Positions 23,534-34,962 of a DNA stretch of 64,000 bases are shown here, one piece after another (the stretch's first letter is position 1; each line of letters starts with the position of its first letter). Position numbers and translations under genes: made by a program. The notes beneath the pieces are model-generated. The model was given only the letters and a program-made list of their open reading frames with translations, was not told the origin of the DNA and ran no database searches. Origin of the DNA: Coniferiporia sulphurascens (lineage: Eukaryota; Basidiomycota; Agaricomycetes; Hymenochaetales; Hymenochaetaceae); the NCBI GenBank assembly GCA_002794785.1, contig NBBA01000003.1, positions 1,178,001 through 1,242,000 of the forward strand, given 5' to 3'.

Positions 23534-24873
23534 ATGGCCACGCCCGCTCAAATGAAAGACCCTCTACGCGTTGGTAAAGCCATCCGCTCGCAGCTTGAAC
23601 AGCAGATACCCGTTGACCTTCCTCTCGACGGGGACTTCAGAGTAAGTACAGACACTCCTATATGATGTGTACCTGAGTTCTCCCCCGTATCGTGAAGGAA
23701 GGAACGGAGCATACCATCACGGACCATGTAAATGCACTTCACAACAAACTGTGTCCAGATCCACGTACACTCCAGCTTTTCACGGCGCTCATAAATCACT
23801 TACATGCGTTTGCGCGCGAGACGAAGCCCACGCATTCAGAGTGGACGAAGACCATTGAATTTCTTACGAGAGCAGGGAAGGAGAGCACGGAATTCAAGAA
23901 TGAGTTTGTATTGCTCAGTGACTGCCTTGGGTTAAGCGCCCTGCTGGACGAAATCAATCACCCTAAACCGCCCGTAAGCATGCAAACGTTTCTGGGTCAG
24001 TGCCGTCTCATATTTGCATTGTAGGGCTGCACGGAAAGCTGTGAACCTGGCCCCTTCTTCACAAACGATGCCCCCGAGAAGCCATCCGGTTCATCAATTG
24101 CCACAGATAGTACGGTAGGCGAACTCATGTTCTTCGAGGCTACTATCAAAGACGGAAAAGGCGAAGGAATCAGCAATGCAAAGGCCGATATTGTATGCCC
24201 TTTTCCTGCATGGTCCAGACCAGCTATGACTAGGTGCTTCATTCATCCTTTTCAATAGTGGCAAGCAGATGGGGACGGCGTCTACGATGTCCAGTATCCT
24301 GGGCGGACAGAAGCCAACGATCGCGCGCGAATTGTGGCTGAATCCAACGGACGTTTCTGCTATCGCGGCATACTTCCCACCGCGTATCCCATAGTAAGTC
24401 GAAGTGTGATTCGAACCCACCGTCAAAGTCAAACCGTTGCATATGCCATACAGCCAGATGACGGTCCTATTGGGGATGTTCTTCGTGCTCTAGGCCGATA
24501 TCCCCACCGATCAGCTCACATACATTTCACGATAACTGCTCCCGGATACGATGAGTACGCCCTTTTTCTCATCACTGTCACTGGCACCTAATGAGCCCGT
24601 TTGTTCATTTTAATTGCAAGCTTGATAACCGCACTGTATCCGTCGCATTCCCCATTTCTCGGAACAGATCCTGTTTTCGCAACAAAAAAGTCGCTCGTGA
24701 GCGATGTTCTGGAGGAAAGAGATCCGAATGCATGGAGGGACATGGGCTTCAAGACTGGCGAAGTAAAGGGCGGGAGAGTGTGGGTCTGGAGGTATAATTT
24801 TGTGCTGCCAACGATAGAAGAGGTAGAACAACTAAAACGGAATACGTCGGCGTCGTCCAAGAGTAAGTATTGA
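23534..24873 (+). CDS. Intradiol ring-cleavage dioxygenase (hydroxyquinol/catechol 1,2-dioxygenase type)
   Basis: Six exons (23534-23641, 23698-23973, 24025-24192, 24259-24393, 24454-24554, 24621-24873) give 346 aa. The N-terminal helical dimerisation domain is followed by the beta-sandwich catalytic domain. Expected non-haem Fe(III) ligands are all present: Tyr in GDGVYDVQ, Tyr in LPTAYPI, and both His in RSAHIHF. Such enzymes split catechol or hydroxyquinol between the two hydroxyls, giving muconate or maleylacetate. In wood- and litter-decay fungi they finish breakdown of lignin-derived aromatics. The absence of a signal peptide fits a cytosolic enzyme. The general shape fits hydroxyquinol 1,2-dioxygenase best, but substrate choice is not provable here. 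No other aromatic-pathway gene lies beside it. Confidence 0.9.
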
Positions 24874-25147
24874 AGCAGCCGATCATAAATAATACGTACA
24901 TGATATCGAGTGTTTGCCAAGCTTCTAATACTTCGGCCAAAGCCGCTGTCTTTCACGTGATCAGAGGATAAACGCGTGACGCGGTCATTATACACAGCCA
25001 CAGAGCAGCTTACCCCTGCGAGCGCGTCCTTTGACCACTGTCGTTCTCCTTGCCGTGCTCAACCAATAACTTAGCCTCGATTGAGGACAGTGAGAATTGA
25101 GCCAGAGAGGGATCAACAAAGCTTCACCAGAAACCATCCTTGTCAGT

Positions 25148-27940
25148 ATGGACGACGTTGCTGTCGCCATCCTTGCCGACGCCTCCATAACTCTGGCGAA
25201 CCAATGGCACACGATGCTCAATGGATACGTTTCACCTCTTTTGGCCCGTCTCCTAGATGGAAGGCCAGTCGATAAAGTGAGGAATTTCAAGATAACGTAA
25301 TTTGTATATTCATCATCCTTCTTTCAGCTCAATATTAGTACCGTCACGTATGCGGCGGCAGACCACCGCCCTACGCCAATTGTTGAGAAACGTTATTTTA
25401 ATACTCCACAACACGTTTCAAAAGAGCTTAGAAGCGAGCCCTCTAAGCTGGGTATTGGGAGAACAGGTTCGAACGTAAAGCTAGGAATGGCCGCGCTGGA
25501 GGGCTACGCGGCAGTGCTAGAGGTGTGGCTTTATACTTCTTTGTCCTCTCGAGGTTCGGACTGATGATGAGGTGTGAGATGTTCGACCTTTTCTTAAAGT
25601 CCCAGCCTCCGAAAAGGGAAGCGACCTCCGATAAAGCCCTAGATACCCATTCACCCCCTATATGTCATATAATTCATATTTCGTCCACTCAAATAGACAA
25701 GGCTCATTTTCCGCTGTGGAACCGAACCCCTGGCCTGGATAATCTATGCTGGAAAAGTCTCCCTGAGGAACTGCGAAAAGTATGTGATTAGTTCGTTTGT
25801 GTGTAGCCCTAATAAATCTTTTGCAGAGGAATATCAATTTAAGCCTTGTTCTACTCGAACCTAATAGTAAACTCTGTGAACTCCATACCTCGGTACTACG
25901 AAATCTCTTCAATCGGACAACAATGTGACCTTTTATCTATTTTAGGCAACACCCGAGCCCTGTCCAACTTGGTTCAACGTTCAGACGGGTCACCAAGTTC
26001 TACTATCCTCACAGTCTAGCTGGACGTCAGCGTCAAGTACGTTGCCTTTATTCCACCCACCAGCGTACAAAACTTGTTTACTAGCTTGCGATTAAGCAAA
26101 ACGCGCCAATGAGAGCGAAAACCTTGACAAGGCCGGTGAAGCGAAACGAGCTCGCGTTTCTACGCCCCTTGAAAATGCGTCGACTTCTTCACAGCCGGAA
26201 CCCCCACAAGCAACAATTCCTAGTGCTTTGGCAGGAGGGCCATCCCATTCGCTGCCGATCAGCCAACCAAATGCTGCCATCTTGCCGCCGTCGACTCATA
26301 AGGCTATAGCGGAGTTCATGCCTAGACTTCGCATCATTGAGGGGCAACTTAGAGCCAGCCAGGCGCAGTATGAAGAGCTACGCCGACAAGGTCGACTTCA
26401 GGAAGCGGATAATTTAAAGAAAGCAACGGCACCGAAACTTACTTCGTACACCAAACTCAAAGCAATGCTTGTGCAGGCCATGCAACAAGGGAATATTCCC
26501 CAAGGCTCTGGAGCCACCTCCAAGGCGGCGGACGCGAAGCCAGCAGAATCGGCCCCGGTCCGTCCGCCTCCTACTTCTGTTCTCTCTGGTCAACCCCAAC
26601 CCTCTACCGCTGGAACCGGTTTTTCGATTGATCCACCTCCTCAGCCCTCGCAGTCATCGGCTACACAACCTGTACAGCAGCTTTCCCAGGCTCACAGACA
26701 AAATCAACAGTTTAAGACAAGCTTTGCTTCGAATTCAGAAAGTGGAGGTCTTCCTCCTGGAAACCTTCCACACTTCTCACCAAGCGTTGCTGCACAAATG
26801 CAGAAGCTGAAAATGAAAGAAGGGATTAAAGGACAGACATCGTTATCTTTGACTCAGTCTCAAGCGCAGCAACAACAATATGCTCAGATGGGTCTTGCGA
26901 GTGGGTCCGCTCCTTCTTCGTCGAATGCTCCGCAGTTTCCGCCATCAGCTGGACAAAATCGATGGATTGGGGATTTAACATGGAGGGATCCTCAATCATT
27001 AGGCTTAATGGAGGCACACGTCCAGGTCATGAGCAAGTTGAATATGTGAGTTAATTACGAAATGTTCGTGAAATCGTTACTAACGAAAGCTCATAGTCGA
27101 CCAGAACTATGGCCTCCAAAGCTCGAATTGAACTTGTCCACAGAGCATGCGGTCCCGTTGCCAGTGTTTAAAGAGTGGATGGGACGTCATGGTCCTGCGG
27201 GCTGTCACTTAAAGCCTCTGTCCCGCACGGGTGATGGCCAAGAAAATGAACGTCATTTTAAAAATTTGGCAACTCTCCTCTGCGAGCGGAATGTGGTTCG
27301 TATAATCCAACTAATTGTCTTATATTTAAACCTTAAACCGACTGCTTCTTTTTCACAGTATGCCATTGGATCATGGTCGCTCCCATCTACCGGTCTTGTG
27401 AAGCCAACAGTTCTTATTTTCTCTGTTGGCGCGGAATTGGTCGCCGCTGTCTTCCCCGAAACAGGTATCCCAGATTTCCCGCGAGCAAACCCCCAAGTTT
27501 CCGCGGGACCACAGATGAACGTAGCCGGTCTCCCTGGCAACGTGCCTCCGAACGTTATTGCCGCCTTGCAGAACATGACTGCCGAGGAAAGGCTCAAGTA
27601 CATGTATCATATTCGCCAGTATCAGATGCATGCGCAAGGAGTAGGATCGTCAGGCGCTGCCGTAAATACGAATACGCTAGGAAACGCCGCCGGAGGAATG
27701 TGGCCTAGAATGCAAGGCGCTGGGAACGTGAACACTCAGTTGCCCTTCGATCCAAATCAGCAGGCTCAGCTAGCAGCAAGTTTCGGACTCGCTGGCAATG
27801 CTGGGCAGGCTATGCAGAATTTCCCTGGTTTACCCGCTGGGATGAACATTGGTCAGGCCTTGGCTGCTATGCAACAGCAACGCCAAAATGGTCTGTCTGG
27901 TATGTCAGGCCTTCCTGATTCGGGAGGACCGACGTTTTGA
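25148..27940 (+). CDS. MED25: Mediator complex subunit 25-like protein
   Basis: Eight exons (25148-25276, 25328-25522, 25579-25779, 25827-25892, 25946-26036, 26097-27045, 27097-27295, 27359-27940) give 803 aa. The N-terminal 250 residues look like the MED25 von Willebrand factor A domain: an opening strand VAVAILADASITL, GNxxLG-like TGSNVKLGMAALEGYAAVLE, HIIHISS, and NLSLVLLEP. A Gln/Ser/Pro-rich linker follows. A second folded block runs from RWIGDLTWRDP through WPPKLELNL and YAIGSWSLPS to LVAAVFPETGIPDFP, consistent with the activator-interacting (PTOV-like) domain. The tail is Gly/Gln/Met-rich. Mediator links activators to RNA polymerase II in the nucleus. Assignment rests on domain order and motif memory, not a search. 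The intron at 27296-27358 has no stop and could be retained in frame. Confidence 0.68.
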
Positions 27941-28174
27941 CTTCCTTTATCCATTCTCATAAATTGCTATCCTACCTTGACACACGTTTTCCGGTGAGCG
28001 GTGTCGAGAGAATGTAAACGTTGTACATTAGCACTTGTATTGTTTCCACCCTACTATATATGAAAAAAATATTACACAAAGGTCTTATCGGATCTAGCGG
28101 TCACCGCCAGCACTTCGCGCGTGCGCATACATGCTAACATGTAAAATGTACAATGGCGTAAATTGCAAGCTGGC

Positions 28175-29367
28175 TTATGCATCGTACACAGACTTCGCGT
28201 TCCCGCTGAAAACCGCATCAATGTCCTCTTGCTCGAGCCCGAGCTCAGCGAGAGACTCGCGCGCAATCTCGTACCAATCCCCTGCCTTTGACGTTGCCTC
28301 CACACCCAAGGACGGGGAGGAACCGAAGATTATACGTTCATAACCAAAGGCCTCCACGGCAGGTCCGACTTTATTAATATAAATACGTCAGGATCTGAAG
28401 TCTCGATTTGAGGGTGTGTGCAAACGTACGATACATCTTGACCCGTCGTTTCCACTCTTTCGCCTCCTTGCTGAGATCGTTCAACAAAGCCTGGGGCGTA
28501 GGTTCACCCCAGGCTGGGGGAAGAAACTTGATGTACACATTAGAGAGAAGAGACAAGGACGCGATGTGGCCCTGGTAGGCGATATAGGTCGGGTGCGTGA
28601 GGAGTTTGACAATCGGCAAAGATAAGGGATGGGGAGGCGGCAGGATATTCGCTGGCAAGGGGTATTGTCAATCGTGGAAATGGAAAGAAATATAACAAAA
28701 CAGTGCATACACAATACGATTTTGCCTGTGCAGTCCCCCTGCGATCCCGTAGCCTTGCCGAGTACATCCTCCAAAATCTCCCATCCGGCATCGCCATCTC
28801 CGAGTGTTGCGTGCACGTCGACAACAAATCCTTCTTTGAGAGCCCACGATATCCCATCGACGTGATCCGGGGAGTTCTTGGCGATCGTCGTGCTCAGACA
28901 TATGCGGGGAGAGGATGATGCCGTAAACTGAGGTGCGCTCGTGGGTGCGCCGTTCTCAAGCGGGAACGGGACAGAAACGGCGACAATCGGCACATCGCTG
29001 GGAAGACTGGTCCCATATAATGAGTGAAATGCCACGAGACCGTAAATACTTAAACGGCGACTCACTCCTGCACGGCCTTTGAAACGTCCTGTGGATCTAC
29101 ATCTGCTAGAGAAACGACGATGCCGTCAACCTTGCTTCCGAACGAATCGGCTGCTCCTGATTTCCAGGCGTCAAGGCTCGTCCCCACCTGCGCGTCAACG
29201 ATCTTCTGGGGGTGTACGACGCTTGGGCTAGGCGGGAGGGGGAAGCGGTCGGATGCACCTGTGCCCGGTGGGGTAAAGACGGAGAGGGGAAGCTTGGGAA
29301 GAGACTTCTGGCCTTTGCGGCGGGCGCCGACGCCGGGGGAGGGTAGGGGCTGCTGGAAGTCGGCCAT
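28175..29367 (-). CDS. Amidohydrolase-like TIM-barrel protein
   Basis: Four exons (29367-29066, 29006-28711, 28651-28430, 28368-28175) give 337 aa, all in phase. Barrel-strand landmarks are KVDGIVVSLADVD, VPIVAVSVPF, GFVVDVHATLGD, KIVLSNILPPPHP, THPTYIAYQGHI and, near the end, YERIIFGSSPSL followed by IFGGNA-like VFSGNAKSVYDA. The end resembles metal-independent or metal-dependent amidohydrolases of the dihydroorotase/2-pyrone-dicarboxylate hydrolase superfamily. The classical HxH metal motif is not visible. The Asp of the usual FGSD..P strand is replaced (FGSSPS), so catalysis may be lost or altered. Substrate unknown. Confidence 0.65.
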
Positions 29368-29827
29368 GGAGAAAGGGAGAGGTTTGGGAGATGTAAAAGT
29401 ATGTGCAAGACTACTGAGACAACTAGTACTAGTACTTCAAGTCTCCCGAGTCGCTGGCGGCATCTGATGCGATATAACCATCACGTTACTACCAGTGCTC
29501 GCGACGCGACGCGCATATACTCCAACTCCTTGTCGTCGACCGCCACCATCTCAACCTGATACGCTCGTCAATCTTTGCGTCCCCATGGGCAAAACACAGT
29601 TCCGGCATCGATGATCGGGGTAAAAAAATGATGCATACACCGTATTAATATAGGAGCATCCGCGTCTAGCGAAAAGGGGACCGCGTAATGAGCAACAACA
29701 CGTCGCTACTCTGCATACCGCGCCGGCATGTCCTCCCCCAGCGACGACGACTGCATTGAACTCGCTTCCACGGGAATAGCATCGTCGGCTTCTTGTCCAA
29801 CCGACTCGGCCCAGCTCTTCGTGCGTT

Positions 29828-30777
29828 TCAGCTGTGCGCAGTGTCAACACGACGTCCTGACATATGGTGGATGGCACGTACTGTGTTGTCCCCATCTCTG
29901 CCGTCTTCATCCATCCGCTCGTTAGCAACCAGATAACGATCGAATGCATTGAGCGCTCGTTTCCTCTCCACTCTCCTCCCATTGCCCTCACCCGCTATCC
30001 GGCCCTCCTGCCTTCCATAAGCAACGCCTTCTTCAAATCCATCCTGCTGTCCGATTTTCCATCCGTTCAGACGCCCATTACTGTAACCATGTCTCAATCC
30101 CAGACGCCTCCCTTCCTGTAGACCTTCCTCTCTTGCCCTCGCATCCACCATTATTTGTTTGTATCGGCGCAATGTGTCCTTCGCGTCAGTCGCTGCCTCC
30201 TCCGCTCGGTCCTTTGCCCTTTCCACCACTCTCAGCTCAAACTCCGACTTCCCGACCTGACGTTCCAGCGTCTCGATTTGCAGTCGATATTTCCTAGCCT
30301 CTTCCTGCTGTCGTACCACCTCGAGTTCGGCTCGATGTCTGGCTTGTTCCGCCAGTTCGACCCTTGCCAGGGCCTCCCGTTCTCGAGACTGTGCCGTAAG
30401 AGCCCTTTGTTCGGCTTCTGCCGCTCGCCGCATCGCTCCCTTGAGCTGCTCGCCCATGACTATGAGCTGGGTCTTATAGTGCTGTACCTCACGCTCTTCC
30501 TCCGCTAGGACCACCGAAAGTATACGACTGGCCGAATCAGACTCTCGGTCCCGCCGACTCGAAGACCTGCGTCTGTCATGCTTTGGCTTTGTGAGGGACC
30601 TCAGCAAAACAGGGTCAGAGACCAGCTCCGCCAGCGGAGAGCGCGATGAAGTGGCTTGACGTAGCACATCACTGCATTGCCACGCGTGCTATAAGCAGGC
30701 GACGGGTTGCGGATATCAAGACTGTGCACTTACTCTATCTCGCTCTCAGCAGAACTGCTGCTATACATGGCGCTCAT
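29828..30777 (-). CDS. Coiled-coil protein with extended GX3 glycine repeat
   Basis: Two exons (30777-30734, 30671-29828) give 295 aa. The 44-nt first exon supplies the only valid ATG and joins cleanly into DDVLRQATSS. A Ser/Arg-rich start is followed by about 130 residues of highly charged heptads (AEEEREVQHYK to AKDTLRRYK), a long coiled coil. Then comes a glycine repeat of twelve GX3 units. A basic linker and short C-terminus follow. Deca-GX3 helices are known from the Yae1/Lto1 iron-sulphur adaptor proteins, but the coiled coil and the lack of the rest of those proteins argue against simple orthology. Function unknown. Confidence 0.7.
29978..30124 (-). repeat. Twelve consecutive GX3 units in the coding sequence
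   Basis: Glycine recurs at every fourth residue thirteen times (residues 198-246 of the spliced protein). The units start GLQE GRRL GLRH and end GRQE GRIA GEGN G. Spacing is exact, so one face of a helix would be lined by glycine. Confidence 0.85.
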
Positions 30778-32598
30778 AAAGTCCCTGCAAGATGTGAAAG
30801 ACAGGGTACTAAGCCGCCGTAGAACGTTTATACCCTGCTTCTGGCTTCTTTCGCTGTGCTATAACGTGATTGAACACGCGCCGCAACAGGCATGCCCTGT
30901 ATCCTAACGATTTTCTCGTTTCATCAAGCGTCGTGGAAAGAACGTGTCTTCGCTGGATAGTGTGGTACTGCGGACGAAGGCCGTAATCATGTAAGCCTGA
31001 ATGTATGACAAATCGGCCGTGCTCGGCACAAATCCGGAGACGGAGACTACCTTCACCTTGTTATTTTTGGAGTCAGCCAGGATTCAATATGTGCTATGGA
31101 CGCACAGTAACCGCGTGCTTCCTTAAAACCAATCGTCCTGCAGCAATACACCACGCTGGTAGTTCATAACCCCTCATTAACTATCTATTGTCGAGTCAGG
31201 CACTTGTCAATCTGCTTCTCGCGATGACTTTGCATGGAGGATGCTTATACAGGCGGACCTATTCCGAACGGTCTCCAGGAAGTTGCATCTTCTAGACTGG
31301 TAGCACTTTCAGCAAACCCGGCGCTTAGGGTGGTCAACTGTGTTTCTTGCTTCCCGCTGGTTCCCTTCCGAGCCTTCGTCCGGCCATCAAAGTACACTTA
31401 CTGGGGAAATTTGTTGACTTAGAAAATCGATTACGAGAAGGGAACAACGATGACAACTATGAGTTGGTTGAAGGGCAAGCTACGAGGAGGACCCGTCGCG
31501 ATGTTTTGTCCCTTTCCTTTTTGCGCGGAGCAATAGAAAGTTCAGTATCCAGGCCACCGAGAGTGGGTTTTCTAACGGCTCATGAAGGCGAATTTCTCCA
31601 GCAAAGAATAGCCCGGGTCCCGTTAGAGTCACAAACGAGGGATGATCCTTCGTACAAGTGAGAGCTCGAGGGATTGTATTAATATTCACGGCTAGTGAGA
31701 GTTGCTACTTTGCGAGTGTATTTTAGTTCTAAACTACCGTGGGCAATATTCTCGAATCTCGAAGGCTTCTGTGATTTCCTCTGAATTTTTACGTAAGGCC
31801 AAGGCTACTAAAAACAGACTAACGCTTGCCGATAGATACTTCGCATAGACTGACGGTCTGAATGTGTGTTCCTCCCATTAATTATTGGATATTACGTACG
31901 CATTTGCCGCGACTTTGAGCCTCGCTGTGATAACCCGATTGGTGGTAGCCTTTTCTGAAGACACTCCCTTTCTTTTGGAAAATAACATTGCAATGCACCT
32001 GCCTCGATGTCCGAACCCGCTAAAGATGAATTTCATTCACGAAAGGACACGTTTGTCACAGGCTTGTCGGACGTGTGTAAAAGACAGGTAAGTAGTCTGA
32101 CACAATAATTATTTATCCGAAATCAGGAGTCTAGATTTCGTGCAACCCTCAGATGGACGATGACATATCTCTTGGAACGATTTAGACGGCGTAGCGGGTT
32201 GTCGAGACGGAAAGTGCCTATCCTTCTTGTCTCCAACTAAGATGTACGGGAGAACCGGCTGATAGCCACGTAAACAGCTTCCAGAACAGAACGTACGTAT
32301 AGAAAGTAGCAGTGCGGTTCAGGCGAGGCAAGTAAGCTCCCCGTGCGTTTGAGATCCGGTACTGCAGTGCTGCAAACTCGTAGACCGCCGTAACGTAGAA
32401 ATGCGCCCGTGATGCCTGTTTGCGCATGCAAACCTTGACAACACCCTCCTCCAGCTCGTCGTGGGCAGCAGCTATCCGTCATTGAGCATCCCTGGTGGAT
32501 GATCTCTTGCTCAATTTCTTCCAATCTTCTTCTGTAGTCTCCACCTCCATCTAGTCATTTCTCTTGAAACCGCCTCGGAGTAGGTCTTACGGAACACC
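30778..32598. other. Long gene-poor stretch
   Basis: About 1.8 kb in which I see only short frames without conserved motifs or consistent splicing. Two frames (31347-31661 and 31885-32091) were examined and not accepted as genes. Confidence 0.45.
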
Positions 32599-33555
32599 AT
32601 GTCACCGTTGGGCTATCGTGCTGGGAGCCCTTTCCACCATTCCACCAATACTACACATGCTCCGCGATCAAAAACACCCAACCCTACCCACGAGAGGCGT
32701 TACCCCACCGAGCAACTGAAGCGATCACGAACGCCACTGCCATATGAAGAGGAGTATATTCCGCGCAGGAGGGCTGCTAGCACTTCTACTTGGGTCACAG
32801 AGCAACATCATGCAGAGGCACGTCACCCTGAGCAGCATCATACACACGCAAGAGCGCCAGGAGCCCAGCCCGCTATAGAAACACTCGTCGTTGAACAGGA
32901 ATGGAATTGCGAAAGCCCCGATGCGGCTGAGCAGCAGCGGCTGTGGGAGAAGCAAGCGCACGAGGTAGACTTCCAAGCGCGAATGTGGATGATCCAAGAA
33001 GAAGCTCGACGTATAGCCGCAATGCGGGAAGCGGAGAGGACGAGGTTAGTCCAGGAAGAGGTGCGTCGAATACAGGCGAAGATCCACAAGAGGCGGGAAG
33101 TCGAAAAGCAGCGCATAATGGAGGAAAGACGCAGAGCACGCGAAGAGGAGGAAAAGGAATGGGAGCGTTGCAGGAGGGCCGCAGTGGACCGAGCGATGAC
33201 GAATGCATGGTCGACGTACGAAAAGCGCTGGGCCGCCATTTCTTCATCTTCCGATCCTCTATCGTTTACCTCAATCCCATGGCCATTATTGTATCGTCCG
33301 TCGTCTCCGTCGTCTATAACGACCGGTGCAGTTTCCGCTTTCCTGCTCTCGCAAACCCATTCCACAAGTCAAACCCCGAAGGAGCGTATAAAAGAGGCCC
33401 TTCGACGCTGGCATCCAGACAGATTTGGGCGGCATTTGAAGAGAGTGCCCGCAGAAGAAAGGCGGACCGTCGAGGAGGCGGTTGGAATTGTGGCGAGGTG
33501 TCTGAACGAACTGTTGAGCGGACAGACACGCCAGACACAATCGGTACGCCATTAA
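32599..33555 (+). CDS. Coiled-coil protein with C-terminal J-domain-like segment
   Basis: Single-exon gene of 318 aa from an ATG in good context. The disordered N-terminus contains many His, Arg and Pro. A long Arg/Glu-rich helix (QEEARRIAAMREAER to REEEEKEWERCRR) follows. The last 70 residues read SQTPKERIKEALRRWHPDRFGRHLKRV, then EAVGIVARCLNELL, with the HPD tripeptide in the position of the J-domain loop. This arrangement resembles the C-terminus of NFkB-inhibitor-like protein 1 and related fungal proteins. Whether it stimulates an Hsp70 cannot be told, because the helix I-II part of the J domain is only weakly visible. Confidence 0.72.
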   Translation: MSPLGYRAGSPFHHSTNTTHAPRSKTPNPTHERRYPTEQLKRSRTPLPYEEEYIPRRRAASTSTWVTEQHHAEARHPEQHHTHARAPGAQPAIETLVVEQEWNCESPDAAEQQRLWEKQAHEVDFQARMWMIQEEARRIAAMREAERTRLVQEEVRRIQAKIHKRREVEKQRIMEERRRAREEEEKEWERCRRAAVDRAMTNAWSTYEKRWAAISSSSDPLSFTSIPWPLLYRPSSPSSITTGAVSAFLLSQTHSTSQTPKERIKEALRRWHPDRFGRHLKRVPAEERRTVEEAVGIVARCLNELLSGQTRQTQSVRH

Positions 33556-33936
33556 ATGGTGTGGGAGTACAGCGCCCTTGACGAGCAAACTTCCCGATCC
33601 GCAGAAACATCCATGATATGCCCCAAATCTCTGCCTTTCACGACCTCTAACGGACCTCTTGCCTCTTCCAGTACAGTAGGACGTTTATCGTCTTCAAGCT
33701 GAATTTAGCGTAGGTAGCTGTACTACCGACTGAAACCCTTTTCCATTTGTTGTACATTTATGTCCTCCACTTGTTGTCATGCATCAAGATTAGTTTTTCG
33801 TAGGTAGAGATTACGTTGAGCTTGTTTTCGGATTAATCGTCCGTAGAGTGATCAACTCTTAAAATAAATCTATAAAGGTTAGCGACGGGGCATTAGCATC
33901 CCGCTCCGCACACCCGCACCAGAGCCACATAGCGAA

Positions 33937-34705
33937 TCATCCCCGATGCCCTCTCAGTCTGATGGTGTCGTCATCAGCCTCTTTACGCAGCTTGGAGCTT
34001 TCAGGTACCATGGATGCAGCAGAATTGGTATCCCAAACGTGTTCTGCAACGAGTTGCGTCCGACGTTGCCAAACCAATGTAGTCTGTGCAACGACCGAGA
34101 CCAAAGCCTACGCGACGCGAAATGACGTTGTTGAGATGCGTTATGATTGCAGCCATTGGCAAACTCACAAAGCACAACCCTCCCCAGATCAAGCGATCCT
34201 TCCACCTGTCATCCACAAACCGAGGCTCCTCGTATCGTCTCCTTGGCGCGTGAGGTGCGCGCCTCCAAGGATTTGAAAATCCATTGGTAGTATCTGGATC
34301 TGCACTGTCGCCACTAGGTTGTTTCTGGAGGCTCGTATAAGCACGGGTGATAGCGCTGAAGCGTGCGTGTCTGCGAGCAGGATCCGGTTCGTATCGACGC
34401 GACTCTGCAGAATCGGGGTGGTAGATTCGGACGAGTTCGTAGTCTGAACAGGCACATTGTATTAGTGAAACAGCTATTCAATGCATAGATTCGACTAGAT
34501 ATGGCGTACAGCGGTGCTTAACATCCGCTGGAGAGGCGTCGGGTAGGAGATGAAATAGCTGGTAGGGTGTCGGGTCCGGGGAACTTGGAAACGGATACGG
34601 GTTGAGATGAGGTGACGATATCGTAGCGTAACATCGCTGCTCTGTTTTCCGAGCAAGTCTCGTCCAGAGGGGGATTCTGCATGAAAATAACACGCTGCGA
34701 CGCAT
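33937..34705 (-). CDS. Mitochondrial J-domain (DnaJ-like) protein
   Basis: Three exons (34705-34510, 34443-34169, 34107-33937) give 213 aa. The basic N-terminus (MRRSVLFSCRIPLWTRLARK) looks like a mitochondrial presequence. The J domain begins PTPYQLFHLLPDASPADVKHRYYELVRIY, carries HPD across the first intron junction, and continues into RFSAITRAYTSL. After a Pro/Arg-rich linker there is a hydrophobic segment (DRLIWGGLCFALVSVVAQ) that could be a membrane anchor, and a charged tail. It is a co-chaperone candidate for mitochondrial Hsp70. It lies tail to tail, 381 bp apart, with another HPD-bearing gene. Confidence 0.8.
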
Positions 34706-34962
34706 TGAAACTCAAAACAGTATAGCAGATCCTGGTCGCTAGAACTTGAGCAACGCTTATGTAACACGTACACTGCATTCGCAGGTGATAGAAAAGTGAG
34801 AATCCATAATCCCACACACATACATTAAAGAAACAACAATCAGACAAGCTACGATCCGCATCCTGTCTGAAGATCCGCGATTAAATGAGAGAGAAGGAGG
34901 CATCTACACCGTCCGACTTGCAAACGCCAAAAAAGGACAATCTGCAGAAAGCGAAAGGGATA

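Noticed and set aside
24400..24425. Minus-strand ggttcgaatca, like a tRNA B box
   Set aside because: It lies in an intron of the dioxygenase gene; no A box or cloverleaf can be formed around it.
31347..31661. 104-residue frame with charged segments
   Set aside because: No good start, no splice partners and no conserved motif; likely chance.
31885..32091. Frame ending LSQACRTCVKDR next to a gtaagt donor, like the start of a Zn2Cys6 cluster
   Set aside because: No following exon supplies the remaining cysteines; the rest of the frame has no family character.
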